A DNA stretch of 12,139 nucleotides, taken from contig NZ_UETR01000064.1 in the NCBI RefSeq assembly GCF_900491745.1, positions 1 to 12,139 of the forward strand. Reading direction: 5' to 3'. Under the pieces are notes generated by a model. That model saw only the letters and a list, made by a program, of their open reading frames with translations, was not told where the DNA came from and ran no database searches. Of this stretch, positions 5,230-12,090 are shown one piece after another. A program made the position numbers and the translations under genes. Origin of the DNA: Amarolinea aalborgensis (GTDB taxonomy: Bacteria > Chloroflexota > Anaerolineae > SSC4 > Amarolineaceae). Position 1 is the first letter of the stretch; each line of letters starts with the position of its first letter.

Positions 5230-5257
5230 TTGCGTCTTGGCGGCCTTGCGTTAAAAT
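5230..5257 (+). promoter_or_regulatory. Possible promoter at the end of copy E
   Basis: TTGCGT (5230-5235), 16-base spacer, TAAAAT (5252-5257). The TTGCGTTA(G/A)AAT end recurs at 3670-3681 and 11063-11074. It may drive the exoprotein gene at 5468, but the leader would be about 200 bases and the hexamers are weak. Confidence 0.25.
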
Positions 5258-5467
5258 ATCGTCTCTCCAAAAACCCGCGCGGACCTGCGCCGCGTCATAG
5301 GCAGTGTCATGTTCATCGCGTAGAATGGCCCCAATTCCGGCTGGACGCGCGCCAGTGGGCGCCGTCGCCCACGCGGTTGGCGTTGCCGGGCCTGCCGACG
5401 ACAGGCCGCATCTGGCTGGCTGAACGATCAACTCATGCCCCCACGACCGACGAAGCAGGAACCTACC
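5258..5467. other. Intergenic region before the exoprotein gene, no recognised feature
   Basis: GC-rich sequence with no credible reading frame, repeat copy or strong promoter. AGGA at 5457-5460 is the ribosome binding site of the gene at 5468. Confidence 0.5.
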
Positions 5468-6088
5468 ATGAAACATCGCCTCGCTACAAAGCTCTATCGG
5501 ATGCTACTTATCACTGTGCTGGCTGCGCTGTTGGTGATGCCTTTGACCGCAGTCATGGCCCAAGATGGAGTCGTTGGCCAGCCAGGCAGCGGAAATGCCA
5601 GCATTGAGCGTGCACGGCAGCAAGAGCAGGTCACGAGCGCCCCGTTGACTGTGGGAGAACCAGTGAAACCCGCAGTCTATGTGGGCGACGTGCGGGACTT
5701 GCCCTACGTTGCTCCAGTCGCCCCCGTGGCCAATCTCAACCTCCAATACTCTGCGGCTGAAAAACTGCCACCGGCTGAGTACAACCCAGAATCAACGGAC
5801 ACAGCCCTGGCTCCCAACGCCATGCCGACGCCTTCGGCCAATTTTGCTGGACTTGGCAAGAATAGCACGTGCACGGGCGGCTCCTGCGGCTCTGGCTGGC
5901 CTCCGGACACCGTGGGAGACGTCGGCCCGAACCACTACATTCAGGCGGTCAACACGGCGGTCGGAATCTACAACAAGACCGGCGCCCAACTGGCTGCATT
6001 CACGTTCAACTCGCTATGGAGCGGGGCTGGCACCGGCACGGCCTGCGACTCCACCCATCGCGGTGATCCGACCGTGATCTATGATTAA
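5468..6088 (+). CDS. Secreted beta-propeller-like protein, N-terminal part (interrupted by in-frame stop)
   Basis: 206 residues from ATG 5468; AGGA is 7 bases upstream. Residues 1-31 form a Sec signal peptide: MKHRLATKLYR, hydrophobic LLITVLAALLVMPLTAV, cleavage after MA before QDG. A Pro/Ala-rich linker follows. From about residue 130 (SCGSGWPPDTVGDVGPNHYI, QAVNTAVGIYNKTGAQLAAF) the repeat-rich extracellular domain begins. It ends in GDPTVIYD, then TAA (6086-6088), then ATG in the same frame (6089), where the protein simply continues as MGDRWFVSDLAF. Relatives as I recall them read 'GDP.V.YDQ.ADRW', so a CAA to TAA change is the simplest explanation. Without readthrough, only a short fragment would be exported. 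Confidence 0.8.
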   Translation: MKHRLATKLYRMLLITVLAALLVMPLTAVMAQDGVVGQPGSGNASIERARQQEQVTSAPLTVGEPVKPAVYVGDVRDLPYVAPVAPVANLNLQYSAAEKLPPAEYNPESTDTALAPNAMPTPSANFAGLGKNSTCTGGSCGSGWPPDTVGDVGPNHYIQAVNTAVGIYNKTGAQLAAFTFNSLWSGAGTGTACDSTHRGDPTVIYD

Positions 6089-9000
6089 ATGGGGGATCGC
6101 TGGTTCGTGTCAGATTTGGCCTTTGCGAGTTCTTCTTCGTCGCCTTACTACGAGTGCATTGCTGTTTCCAAAACGAGCGACCCCGTCAGCGGCGGTTGGT
6201 ACCTGTATGCGATCCGCGCAGATGACGCCTCGCACCCCTGGCTTCCTGATTATCCCAAGATGGGCATTTGGCCGGATGGTCTCTACATGTCGGCCAACAT
6301 GTTCCTCATGTCAAATAGCACGTTCCAGGAAGTGCGCGCTTGGGCCTTCAACCGTGCGCAGATGGAGCTCGGCGCAACAGTCAATTACCTCATTTGGGAT
6401 TTGGGATCAACCACCTACTTCTCCCTGCTGCCCAGCAACCTGCGCGGCGCGCTTCCGCCAACGGGCACGCCGAACTACTTCGTAGCTCAAGACACCGGTT
6501 TCTACAGGTTCGATATCTTCAAGTCCCATGTGGACTGGGTGACACCGTCGAATTCCACCTTCAACGGCCCCACGACGGTCTCTCAAACTAGCTACACGAC
6601 CCCAGGTGTTGTCGTGCCTCAGCCTGGCACGTCCACCCTCCTTGACACGCTCGGCGACCGCTTGATGATGCAGGCACAGTATCGCAATATCAGCGGCGTC
6701 GAGTCGCTATGGGTGGTTCATACGGTATGCCCATCGGGGGGATGTGGCACAACGCGCCTGCAGTGGGCGCAGATCAATGTAAATGGTGGAACAATCAACA
6801 CAACCCCAATCCAACAACAAATCTATGGTGACGCGTCGCTTTATCGTTGGATGCCCAGCCTTGCCGTAGATGGGGCTGGCAACATGGCGATCGGCTTCAG
6901 CATCGGCAACGGGACAGCGCCCAACTACCCCTCCCTGGCCTGGGCCGGCCGCTTGAGCACGGATACTGCGGGTACACTCGGCCAGGGCGAGGCCACGTTC
7001 TTCGCCGGCACCGGGTCGCAGACCGGCACTACGCGCTGGGGCGACTACTCGGCCATGACCGTAGACCCATCGGACGACTGCACATTCTGGTACACGAACG
7101 AATACTATGCGGCGGGCGACACGGCCAACTGGCAGACGCGTATCGGCGCGTTCAAGTTTCCCTCGTGCACGGCCAGTACGCTGGAGCCGATCGGCATTTG
7201 GGACGGTGGCGGCGGGGACAACAACTGGGCCACGGCCAATAACTGGACACGCAATACGGTGCCGACCAGCAATGACAACACGTACTTCAACGCCACATCG
7301 GCGAAGAACGCCACGATCAATGGCAGCTACACCTTCAACAGTCTGAACGTCACCTCGGGCTACTCTGGCATCATCACCCAGGGCGCCGGCAACGTCACTG
7401 TGTCCGGCTCCTATGCGCAGGCCGGCGGCACGTTCAGCGGCGGCTCAGGGAACATGACAGTCGGCGGCGATTTCAGCCTGACAAGCGGCGCCTTTACCGC
7501 GCCAAGCGGGAGTCTGAGCGTGGCTGGCAACTTCAGCAACAGCGGCGCGTTCAACCACAACAGCGGCACAGTCACCTTCAACGGCACGACGACCATGTCC
7601 GGCAGCAGCACGACTTCGCTGAACAACGTGACGATCAACAGCGGCAAGAGCCTGACCGCGCCCAGCGGTAACGTGAACGTGGCGGGCAACTGGACGAACA
7701 ACGGTACGTTCACACCGGGTTCAGGCACAGTAACGTTCAATCGCAGCGGATCGCAGACGGTGACGACGAACTCTACCTCGACCTACAACAAGACTGAATC
7801 ACCCGCCCTGAGTATCCCCGATAACAGCTGCCCTACCTATACGGAAAGCACACTCACAGTGGCGGATTCACTGACCATTAGCGATCTAAACATCACGATC
7901 AATATCGCACACGCATGGGACGCCGATCTGGACATCTATCTTAGGGGGCCTGATAACACTGAGGTCGAGTTGAGCACCGACAATGGTGGCTCAGGTAGCA
8001 ATTACACGAATACTACCTTCGATGATGAAGCCAGCACTTCAATCACAGTCGGCTCAGCTCCATTCAATGGCTCATACAAGGCCGAAGGCTCGCTGAATAG
8101 CTTCGATGGCAAGAGCACGTCCGGTTCCTGGAAGCTGCGCGTATGCGACGATGCTTATTTGATCATGGGCAGCATCAGTTCTTGGTCTCTTCAAATCACA
8201 TCTTCAGATTTCAACAACCTGACCGTCAACAGTGGCAGCACCACCACGACCCCCAGCGGTAACCTGAGCCTCACCGGCAACCTCCAGGTCAACGCCGGTG
8301 GCACGCTGGATGTCGGCGCGAACGCCATCACTGGCGTTGAAGGCACGGTGACCAACAACGGCACGCTCAAGCAGACCCGGACCGTCAACAACGCCACGGT
8401 CGCTTTCCTCAATATCAAGAACATCGCAGCCACGACCGACAAATACTTCGGCGTTCAGATTCAGACGACGAACAACCTGGGCAGCACCACCGTCTCCGTC
8501 AGCGGCAACCAGGTCTGCTCCCAGGCCAACGGCTACCCGGTCAAGCGTTGCTTTGTCGTCAACCCCACGAACACCGCAAATTCCAATATCACGTTCTACT
8601 ACCGCCAGGCCGAGCTGCAGACCGGACAAAACGCCAACGCCCTCAAAGCCTGGAAGTACAACGGGTCTGCCTGGTCGCAGGCCGGAACGAGCACGACCGC
8701 GTCGGCGTGCAGCGGCGGCGCCATCAACTTCTGGCGTGCTGGTGAACACTGTCTCCTCTATGACCCGCCGGGCTTCGGGCACAAAGCCAGCAGCGGACCG
8801 TTCTCAGGAGAAACCTCCCCAGGCCGTCACCCTGGCGGACTTCAGCTAACGCAACGGGGCGATGCGGTGCTGCTGACCTGGGACGGTCAGCGAAACGGAG
8901 AACCGCAGCTTCAGCCTGTATCGCGGCACGTCGGATGCAAAGGCCCGATCGGCGAAACCAGCAGGACCCTGATCCATCGCAGTCGCAGAACAGCAGCGGC

Positions 9001-9199
9001 TTCATCTACCACCTGGGAAGATCGCGCGGCTGACCGGGGACGACCTACTTCTACTGGGTGGAGGATGTGGACATCTACAGGACGGCGGCACCGGCACGGC
9101 GGTCAGCGTGGACTACGGCGCCGAGCCGTCGCGGTGTTGGACGTGGAAGCGGGCGCCAACCTGCCGTTAGCCCTGCCGTTGATCGGCGCGGGCTGCTGA
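6089..9199 (+). CDS. Secreted beta-propeller / beta-repeat / P-domain protein, main part
   Basis: Continues the gene at 5468 in the same frame; no ribosome binding site precedes the ATG at 6089, so independent translation is unlikely. Residues counted from 6089: 1-367 propeller-like (DRWFVSDLAFASSS, SLAVDGAGNMAIGFSIGN, TRWGDYSAMTVDP); 368-400 an autotransporter-like W-rich opening (GIWDGGGGDNNWATANNWTR); 420-555 Gly/Ser/Thr/Asn-rich beta-strand repeats (NVTVSGSY, GNMTVGGDF, GSLSVAGNF, GNVNVAGNW); about 560-706 a P/Homo B domain (LSIPDNS, AHAWDADLDIYLRGPD, SGSWKLRVCDDA, SWSLQI); then the repeats resume (DFNNLTVNSGSTTTTPSG). The last trustworthy part is near 8770. Beyond it the conserved tail (AVTLADFS, TQRGDAVLLTW, FSLYRGTSDA, YFYWVEDVDIY, LPLIGAG) is scattered over all three frames, so the printed C-terminus to 9199 is not real. 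Probable role: cell-surface or secreted structural or adhesive protein; no catalytic motif seen. Confidence 0.75.
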   Translation: MGDRWFVSDLAFASSSSSPYYECIAVSKTSDPVSGGWYLYAIRADDASHPWLPDYPKMGIWPDGLYMSANMFLMSNSTFQEVRAWAFNRAQMELGATVNYLIWDLGSTTYFSLLPSNLRGALPPTGTPNYFVAQDTGFYRFDIFKSHVDWVTPSNSTFNGPTTVSQTSYTTPGVVVPQPGTSTLLDTLGDRLMMQAQYRNISGVESLWVVHTVCPSGGCGTTRLQWAQINVNGGTINTTPIQQQIYGDASLYRWMPSLAVDGAGNMAIGFSIGNGTAPNYPSLAWAGRLSTDTAGTLGQGEATFFAGTGSQTGTTRWGDYSAMTVDPSDDCTFWYTNEYYAAGDTANWQTRIGAFKFPSCTASTLEPIGIWDGGGGDNNWATANNWTRNTVPTSNDNTYFNATSAKNATINGSYTFNSLNVTSGYSGIITQGAGNVTVSGSYAQAGGTFSGGSGNMTVGGDFSLTSGAFTAPSGSLSVAGNFSNSGAFNHNSGTVTFNGTTTMSGSSTTSLNNVTINSGKSLTAPSGNVNVAGNWTNNGTFTPGSGTVTFNRSGSQTVTTNSTSTYNKTESPALSIPDNSCPTYTESTLTVADSLTISDLNITINIAHAWDADLDIYLRGPDNTEVELSTDNGGSGSNYTNTTFDDEASTSITVGSAPFNGSYKAEGSLNSFDGKSTSGSWKLRVCDDAYLIMGSISSWSLQITSSDFNNLTVNSGSTTTTPSGNLSLTGNLQVNAGGTLDVGANAITGVEGTVTNNGTLKQTRTVNNATVAFLNIKNIAATTDKYFGVQIQTTNNLGSTTVSVSGNQVCSQANGYPVKRCFVVNPTNTANSNITFYYRQAELQTGQNANALKAWKYNGSAWSQAGTSTTASACSGGAINFWRAGEHCLLYDPPGFGHKASSGPFSGETSPGRHPGGLQLTQRGDAVLLTWDGQRNGEPQLQPVSRHVGCKGPIGETSRTLIHRSRRTAAASSTTWEDRAADRGRPTSTGWRMWTSTGRRHRHGGQRGLRRRAVAVLDVEAGANLPLALPLIGAGC

Positions 9200-9240
9200 C
9201 GCTGTAGCCGGACTGGCCGCGGCGGCGCAGTTAAGCAGTG
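8868..9240 (+). repeat. Exoprotein tail, frameshifted; first copy of a dispersed tail segment
   Basis: Conceptual repair gives TWETVSETENRSFSLYRGTS, RTLIPSQSQNSSGFIYTWED, YFYWVEDVDIY and a hydrophobic end LPLIGAGLLTLAGLAAAA (possible membrane anchor). Compared with 10222-10577, bases are missing at about 8882 (TGGGA-ACGG), 8974 (GATC-CATC), 9194 and 9207, and extra bases occur near 9010. The segment is an Fn3-like C-terminal domain common in secreted Chloroflexota proteins, by recollection. Confidence 0.65.
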
Positions 9241-9273
9241 AAAGACGGGATCTTCTGAAAGAGCGGCTTCTGG

Positions 9274-9291
9274 CATCAGCATACGCTGATG
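9274..9291. promoter_or_regulatory. Possible operator palindrome before the broken TA pair
   Basis: CATCAGC-ATAC-GCTGATG, a perfect 7-bp inverted repeat, in the 200-base gap before the DUF104-like antitoxin. It could be an autoregulatory operator. No convincing promoter hexamers are seen beside it. Confidence 0.2.
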
Positions 9292-9390
9292 AGGAGTGGG
9301 AACGACCGCTTTCAGGAGGAGCAAATCGCTTGCCTCCGCGCCCTTCCTATACCTCTCCCACATATGCGGATCAAAGGGTGCATAGCTTAT

Positions 9391-9660
9391 GATCGCAACC
9401 CGCAACCGCCATCTATGAAAGGCACCCTGCGTTTGTTGACGCCCGTTAGCCTGCCAGAACGGGCGCAGGTGCGCGATGCGAATCCAGGAAGGGACAAGAT
9501 TGGGGACGAAGTGCAGCGGGCGGCCGCGCTGCTGGAGGCAACAGGCCTGGTCAAACCGGCGGGACAACTGCGAGCAAGGCTTTTCATCTCCCAGGCTCGA
9601 CGTGCTGAACTGGCGCAGATCACGCTGCAGCTGGTCGCTATCAGAAAACATTGGCGCTGA
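9391..9660 (+). pseudogene. DUF104 (AF2212-like) antitoxin, frameshifted
   Basis: The original start was probably ATG 9391 (MIATRN...). One base is missing around 9417-9421: repaired, the start reads AIYEKGTLRLLTPVSLPERA, the hallmark of DUF104 antitoxins (AIYENG.LR.L.P..LPEG). As sequenced, only an ATG at 9415 gives the frame that runs GTLRLLTPVSLPERAQVRD, then DEVQRAAALLEATGLVKPAG, then ISQARRAELAQITLQ to TGA 9660. The second half is helical and should bind the toxin. It directly precedes a PIN gene, as usual. Confidence 0.6.
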
Positions 9661-9671
9661 GCGCGAGGGCG

Positions 9672-10126
9672 ATGAGCTTCTCTTTCTCGACACCAGCGCT
9701 CTGATCAAAGCACTACGTGAGATGAGCTGGAAGCCCTGGCTCGAAACGACGGTGTTCAGGCCGGCAGGCAACATGCTGCTCATTTCGCGCATCACGGTGG
9801 TCGAGATGCGCAGCGCGTTGACTCGTCGCAAACGGAAGCATCCGGTGCCGCAGGATCACGCCGATGCGCTCAGCGCCTTGCACGAAGATTGCCTGACCCG
9901 CTACCGCTTCGTCAGGTTGGAGACGCCGGTTGTTGATTTGGCTGGGAACTGCTCGACCGTTACGTACTGCGCCTATGGCGCGGTCAGCTTGCTTCGGCGT
10001 TGGCCGTCAATCGCCTCTTGACTGAGGCCACTCTGGCGTCTGCGATTTTCGTTTGCGCTGATAAAGGGCTTTGCTGGCTGCTGGGAGCCGCCGGCATGCA
10101 AGTTGACAACCTAACCTGCACCTTGA
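9672..10126 (+). pseudogene. VapC-family PIN toxin, several frameshifts and an altered catalytic residue
   Basis: The readable pieces are LLFLDTSALIK (first Asp), ISRITVVEMRSALTRRKR (Glu), then ELLDRYVLRAYGAV, ALAVNRLLTEATLASAIFV and CADKGL with the last Asp. They lie in different frames: after MS at 9672 one base is missing, another after 9945 (GCTGGG-AACTG), and more near 9975-10005. In RAYGAV the family normally has Asp where Gly is encoded (GGC). A toxin of the usual length of about 140 residues is recoverable only after four or more repairs, so it is inactive as sequenced. Confidence 0.65.
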
Positions 10127-10221
10127 TGCGGCGCTCAGATGGAAGCGGACCACCCTCTCAGCGCCGTCCCAGTTGGCCTAGCTGCTGGACGTGGCGGTGG
10201 TCGCCGGCTGCACTCCATGAC

Positions 10222-10577
10222 GACGTGGGAGACGGTCAGTGGAACGGAGAACCGCGGCTTCAACCTGTATCGCGGCACGTCGGATGCCGGGCCGATCGGC
10301 AGGCTCCAACGGACCCTGATCCCGTCGCGGTCGCAGAACAGCAGCGGCTTCATCTATACGTGGGAAGACCGCGCCGACGCAGGTGTCAGGGACGATACTT
10401 CTACTGGGTGGAGGATGTGGACATCTACGGGACGGCGGCGCCAAGCAGTCAGCGTGGACTCGGCGCGCCGACGGAGATGCTGTGTTGGACGTGAAGCGGA
10501 GCATGACCGCCATTAGCCTACCGTTGATCGGCAGGGCTGCTGGCCCGGCCGGACTGGCCGCCGGCGGCAGCGGTTAG
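10222..10577 (+). pseudogene. Second, N-terminally truncated copy of the exoprotein tail
   Basis: One frame reads TWETVSGTENRGFNLYRGTS, DAGPIGRLQRTLIPSRSQNS and SGFIYTWEDRADAG without a break. The frame is then lost near 10388, although TTCTACTGGGTGGAGGATG and the end PLIGRAAGPAGLAAGG before TAG 10577 still match the first copy at 8868-9240. No start codon, signal peptide or upstream domain belongs to it. The broken DUF104/VapC pair lies between the two copies. Either a second exoprotein lost its front, or a local duplication took place. Confidence 0.7.
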
Positions 10578-10685
10578 TGGCCTGAAGACGGAGCCGCGGA
10601 TCGCCGCGGATCACCGCAGATGGTCGTTTTTGTCTGCGGGTGTGCGCCCTCGCTGGAGTGGCTGGTTGGAAAGCCGGGACGCCGA

Positions 10686-10935
10686 TTCAGGCCGGTTTTT
10701 TTGTTTGCAGCAACGACGCCGTAGGAACGCCTGACTTGAGGCGGCGACGACCCCGATCTCGCCGTTCCGGCAGGACGATGAATAATGGCCCCGGTGGATC
10801 GCGGCCATCCCGCGACCGTGAGCGAGGTTCCAACCGTCCCTGGCGGACGGCCATTGCGAACCCGATCCCTGGGCGCTCCGGTCAGCGCTACGGGACTGCC
10901 CGAATTTACCTGCCCCAGCGAAGGCAAGCCGTAAC
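10686..10935 (+). repeat. Eroded P module, copy F
   Basis: TTTGTTTGCAGCAACGACG, CCGGTGGATCGCGGCCAT, CCCGCGACCGTGAG and GACGGCCAT track the P module at 20-280 in order, but the palindromes are broken and single bases are missing at many points (for example CGCC-TGACTTGAG against CGCCTTGACTTGAG). Bases 10578-10685 hold no recognised gene. GATCGCCGCGGATCACCGCAGAT (10599-10621) carries short internal repeats of unknown meaning. Confidence 0.65.
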
Positions 10936-10953
10936 CAAACAGGACGGTCTCAG

Positions 10954-11018
10954 CCACGAATGACACGAATGAACACGAATTGGCCCTTCTGCTTTCGTGG
11001 AATTCGTGTCATTCGTGG
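10954..11018 (+). repeat. Perfect 17-bp inverted repeat (CACGAAT hairpin)
   Basis: CCACGAATGACACGAAT (10954-10970) and its exact complement ATTCGTGTCATTCGTGG (11002-11018), with a 31-base loop. It occupies the place between P-like and G-like sequence that the CACCAAGGCACAAAG hairpin occupies in copies A and C. Confidence 0.85.
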
Positions 11019-11044
11019 CAGGAAAATCCTCAAGCAGGAAAGAC

Positions 11045-11106
11045 TTGGCGAACTTTGCGCCTTTGCGTTAGAATGCCTGCGACGGCCACACAGGGCCGCC
11101 CCTACC
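11045..11106 (+). repeat. Composite repeat end: TTGCGTTAGAAT plus G module
   Basis: CTTTGCGTTAGAATGCCTG followed by CGGCCACACAGGGCCGCCCC, as in copy D (3668-3709). TTGGCG (11045-11050), 18 bases, TAGAAT (11069-11074) is a weak promoter-like pair, but it points into the 3' end of the minus-strand operon. Confidence 0.55.
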
Positions 11107-11145
11107 AGTGTCTGTGCCAGAGTCACTTCGAGGTGTCAGGTGTAG

Positions 11146-11499
11146 CTAGCTCCCCAGCTTATCCTTGCCAGACAAGACCTCATTCAATAGCAGAACGATC
11201 TCTGCGATAGATGGGGGTTCAATGGCCACATGGTCTGCCGGGTTTTCTACGGGATGAAGATGCCATCCACGCCGGTTGTCGTAGTCAACGCCCCAAATGC
11301 GCTGCTGGTTGCTGATTAGTGCAAAGGCGATGGTGCCGGTGGTTTCGTTGAAGTAGACGCGCAGGAACTGGTCTTCCTGACTGCGCAGATAGGCGCGACC
11401 GCTGGCGATTGGTCCTTCGGTCTGCAACGACATGCGCTCGAACACGCCTTGTGCGGCCAGGGCCGCCAGCAGCTCATCGGCGAATCTCCTCACATCCAT
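11146..11499 (-). CDS. Probable toxin of a TumE-like (DUF6516-type) pair
   Basis: 117 residues, ATG at 11499-11497, overlapping the upstream gene by 10 bases. The sequence reads VRRFADELLAALAAQGVFER, EGPIASGRAYLRSQEDQFLR, VYFNETTGTIAFALIS, QQRIWGVDYDNRRGWHLHPV, ENPADHVAIEPPSIAEIVLL. The 'YDN..GWH.HP...P..H' block followed by 'PS..E....' near the C-terminus resembles the TumE/DUF6516 toxin-like family, as does its place after a short acidic partner. The match is from memory and the protein diverges from typical TumE at the N-terminus. It is intact, with no frame problems, unlike the neighbouring genes. Confidence 0.55.
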   Translation of the reverse strand: MDVRRFADELLAALAAQGVFERMSLQTEGPIASGRAYLRSQEDQFLRVYFNETTGTIAFALISNQQRIWGVDYDNRRGWHLHPVENPADHVAIEPPSIAEIVLLLNEVLSGKDKLGS

Positions 11500-11813
11500 C
11501 GGGCTTGCAGCGCCTCATAGTGGCCCAGCAGTGTCACAGCCTTCTCCCAGTCCCAGTAATCGCTTTCGACGTCGTAGGCGTAAGGATCTTGGCCCAGGGT
11601 TCCATGCTCACACCGTTGCGAGAACTCGTCGAACGTCATGCCCCATTTCGTCTCGAACGCGGTGATCTGCTGCCGAATCTGCTGCGTCTTGAGACCGGTG
11701 TAATCGTGCAAAACGCGCCACAGAGCAGTCTCCAGGTCGGGCGTGGCGGTGATCTGGGTCAACAGCAGGCTGGTCTGGGGTGAAAGGGTCATGGTCGGTG
11801 TGGCGTCGTTCAT
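11490..11813 (-). CDS. Probable antitoxin of the TumE-like pair (TumA-like)
   Basis: 107 residues from ATG 11813-11811, chosen because GTGAGGA lies 8 bases upstream on the minus strand; a start at 11840 would lie upstream of that site. Key parts: DLETALWRVLHDYTGLKTQQ, RQQITAFETKWGMTFDEFSQ, DPYAYDVESDYWDWEKAVTL. The 'F..KYGM.F.EF...' and 'Y.VE.D..EWE' pattern is the one I associate with the small partner encoded before TumE/DUF6516 proteins. It is helical and acidic, and no DNA-binding motif is obvious. It is the first gene of a two-gene operon behind a strong promoter. Confidence 0.6.
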   Translation of the reverse strand: MNDATPTMTLSPQTSLLLTQITATPDLETALWRVLHDYTGLKTQQIRQQITAFETKWGMTFDEFSQRCEHGTLGQDPYAYDVESDYWDWEKAVTLLGHYEALQARWM

Positions 11814-11852
11814 GATCGTATCCTCACACAAGGATGGCATCGCTTCGACCTG

Positions 11853-11881
11853 ACTATATCTGGTCGCTGGGGCTTTGTCAA
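11853..11881 (-). promoter_or_regulatory. Near-consensus sigma-70 promoter of the minus-strand TA operon
   Basis: Read on the minus strand: TTGACA (11881-11876), 17-base spacer, TATAGT (11858-11853). The -35 is a perfect consensus and the -10 differs at one base. Transcription would start near 11846, about 33 bases before the ATG at 11813. This is the strongest promoter match in the window and is unrelated to the repeat-borne promoters. Confidence 0.8.
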
Positions 11882-11927
11882 GTCCACCTCCGGCTCACCT
11901 TTGAACTACAGCCTCCATTGCGCCCAG

Positions 11928-11990
11928 TCAAGATCAATGCTCCCACCGCCGTCACCCTCGCCGACTTCTACGCCGCCCAACAGGGCGGCG
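11928..11990 (+). pseudogene. Short fragment of the exoprotein tail linker
   Basis: One frame reads INAPTAVTLADFYAAQQGGA, close to PQAVTLADFSATQRGDA of the exoprotein tail near 8820-8865. It has no start and ends where hairpin repeat sequence begins (about 12015). It is too short for certainty, but it is the third occurrence of this tail region in the window. Confidence 0.4.
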
Positions 11991-12017
11991 CGGGTAAACG
12001 CAGGTCATTCGCGCATC

Positions 12018-12090
12018 TTCAACCACAAGGAGCACAGAGAGCACAAAGAAGCAGCAGTGCTTTGTGTCCTTTGTGCTCTCTACGGTTGAA
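12018..12090 (+). repeat. CACAAAG hairpin repeat
   Basis: Outer arms TTCAACC (12018-12024) and GGTTGAA (12084-12090); inner perfect 13-bp stem AGAGAGCACAAAG (12036-12048) with CTTTGTGCTCTCT (12069-12081). It is related to the hairpin at 2140-2211. The rest of the window to 12139 holds nothing recognisable. Confidence 0.8.

Noticed and set aside
4805..5476. 223-residue open frames on both strands across the copy E repeat
   Set aside because: They run through the end of the HEPN fusion gene, a terminator hairpin and a repeat, with no motif or ribosome binding site. They are GC-driven shadows.
6086..6088. Stop codon reassignment or programmed readthrough at TAA
   Set aside because: TAA ends other reading frames normally, no readthrough-stimulating structure is evident, and a single CAA to TAA change is simpler.
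7411..7740. Minus-strand frame opposite the beta-strand repeats
   Set aside because: Its hydrophobic, low-complexity translation is the mirror of the Gly/Ser/Thr/Asn repeat on the plus strand.
9103..9831. 242-residue open frame on the minus strand
   Set aside because: It lies over the exoprotein tail, the DUF104 antitoxin and VapC, all of which have recognisable motifs on the plus strand. Its translation has no recognisable motif.
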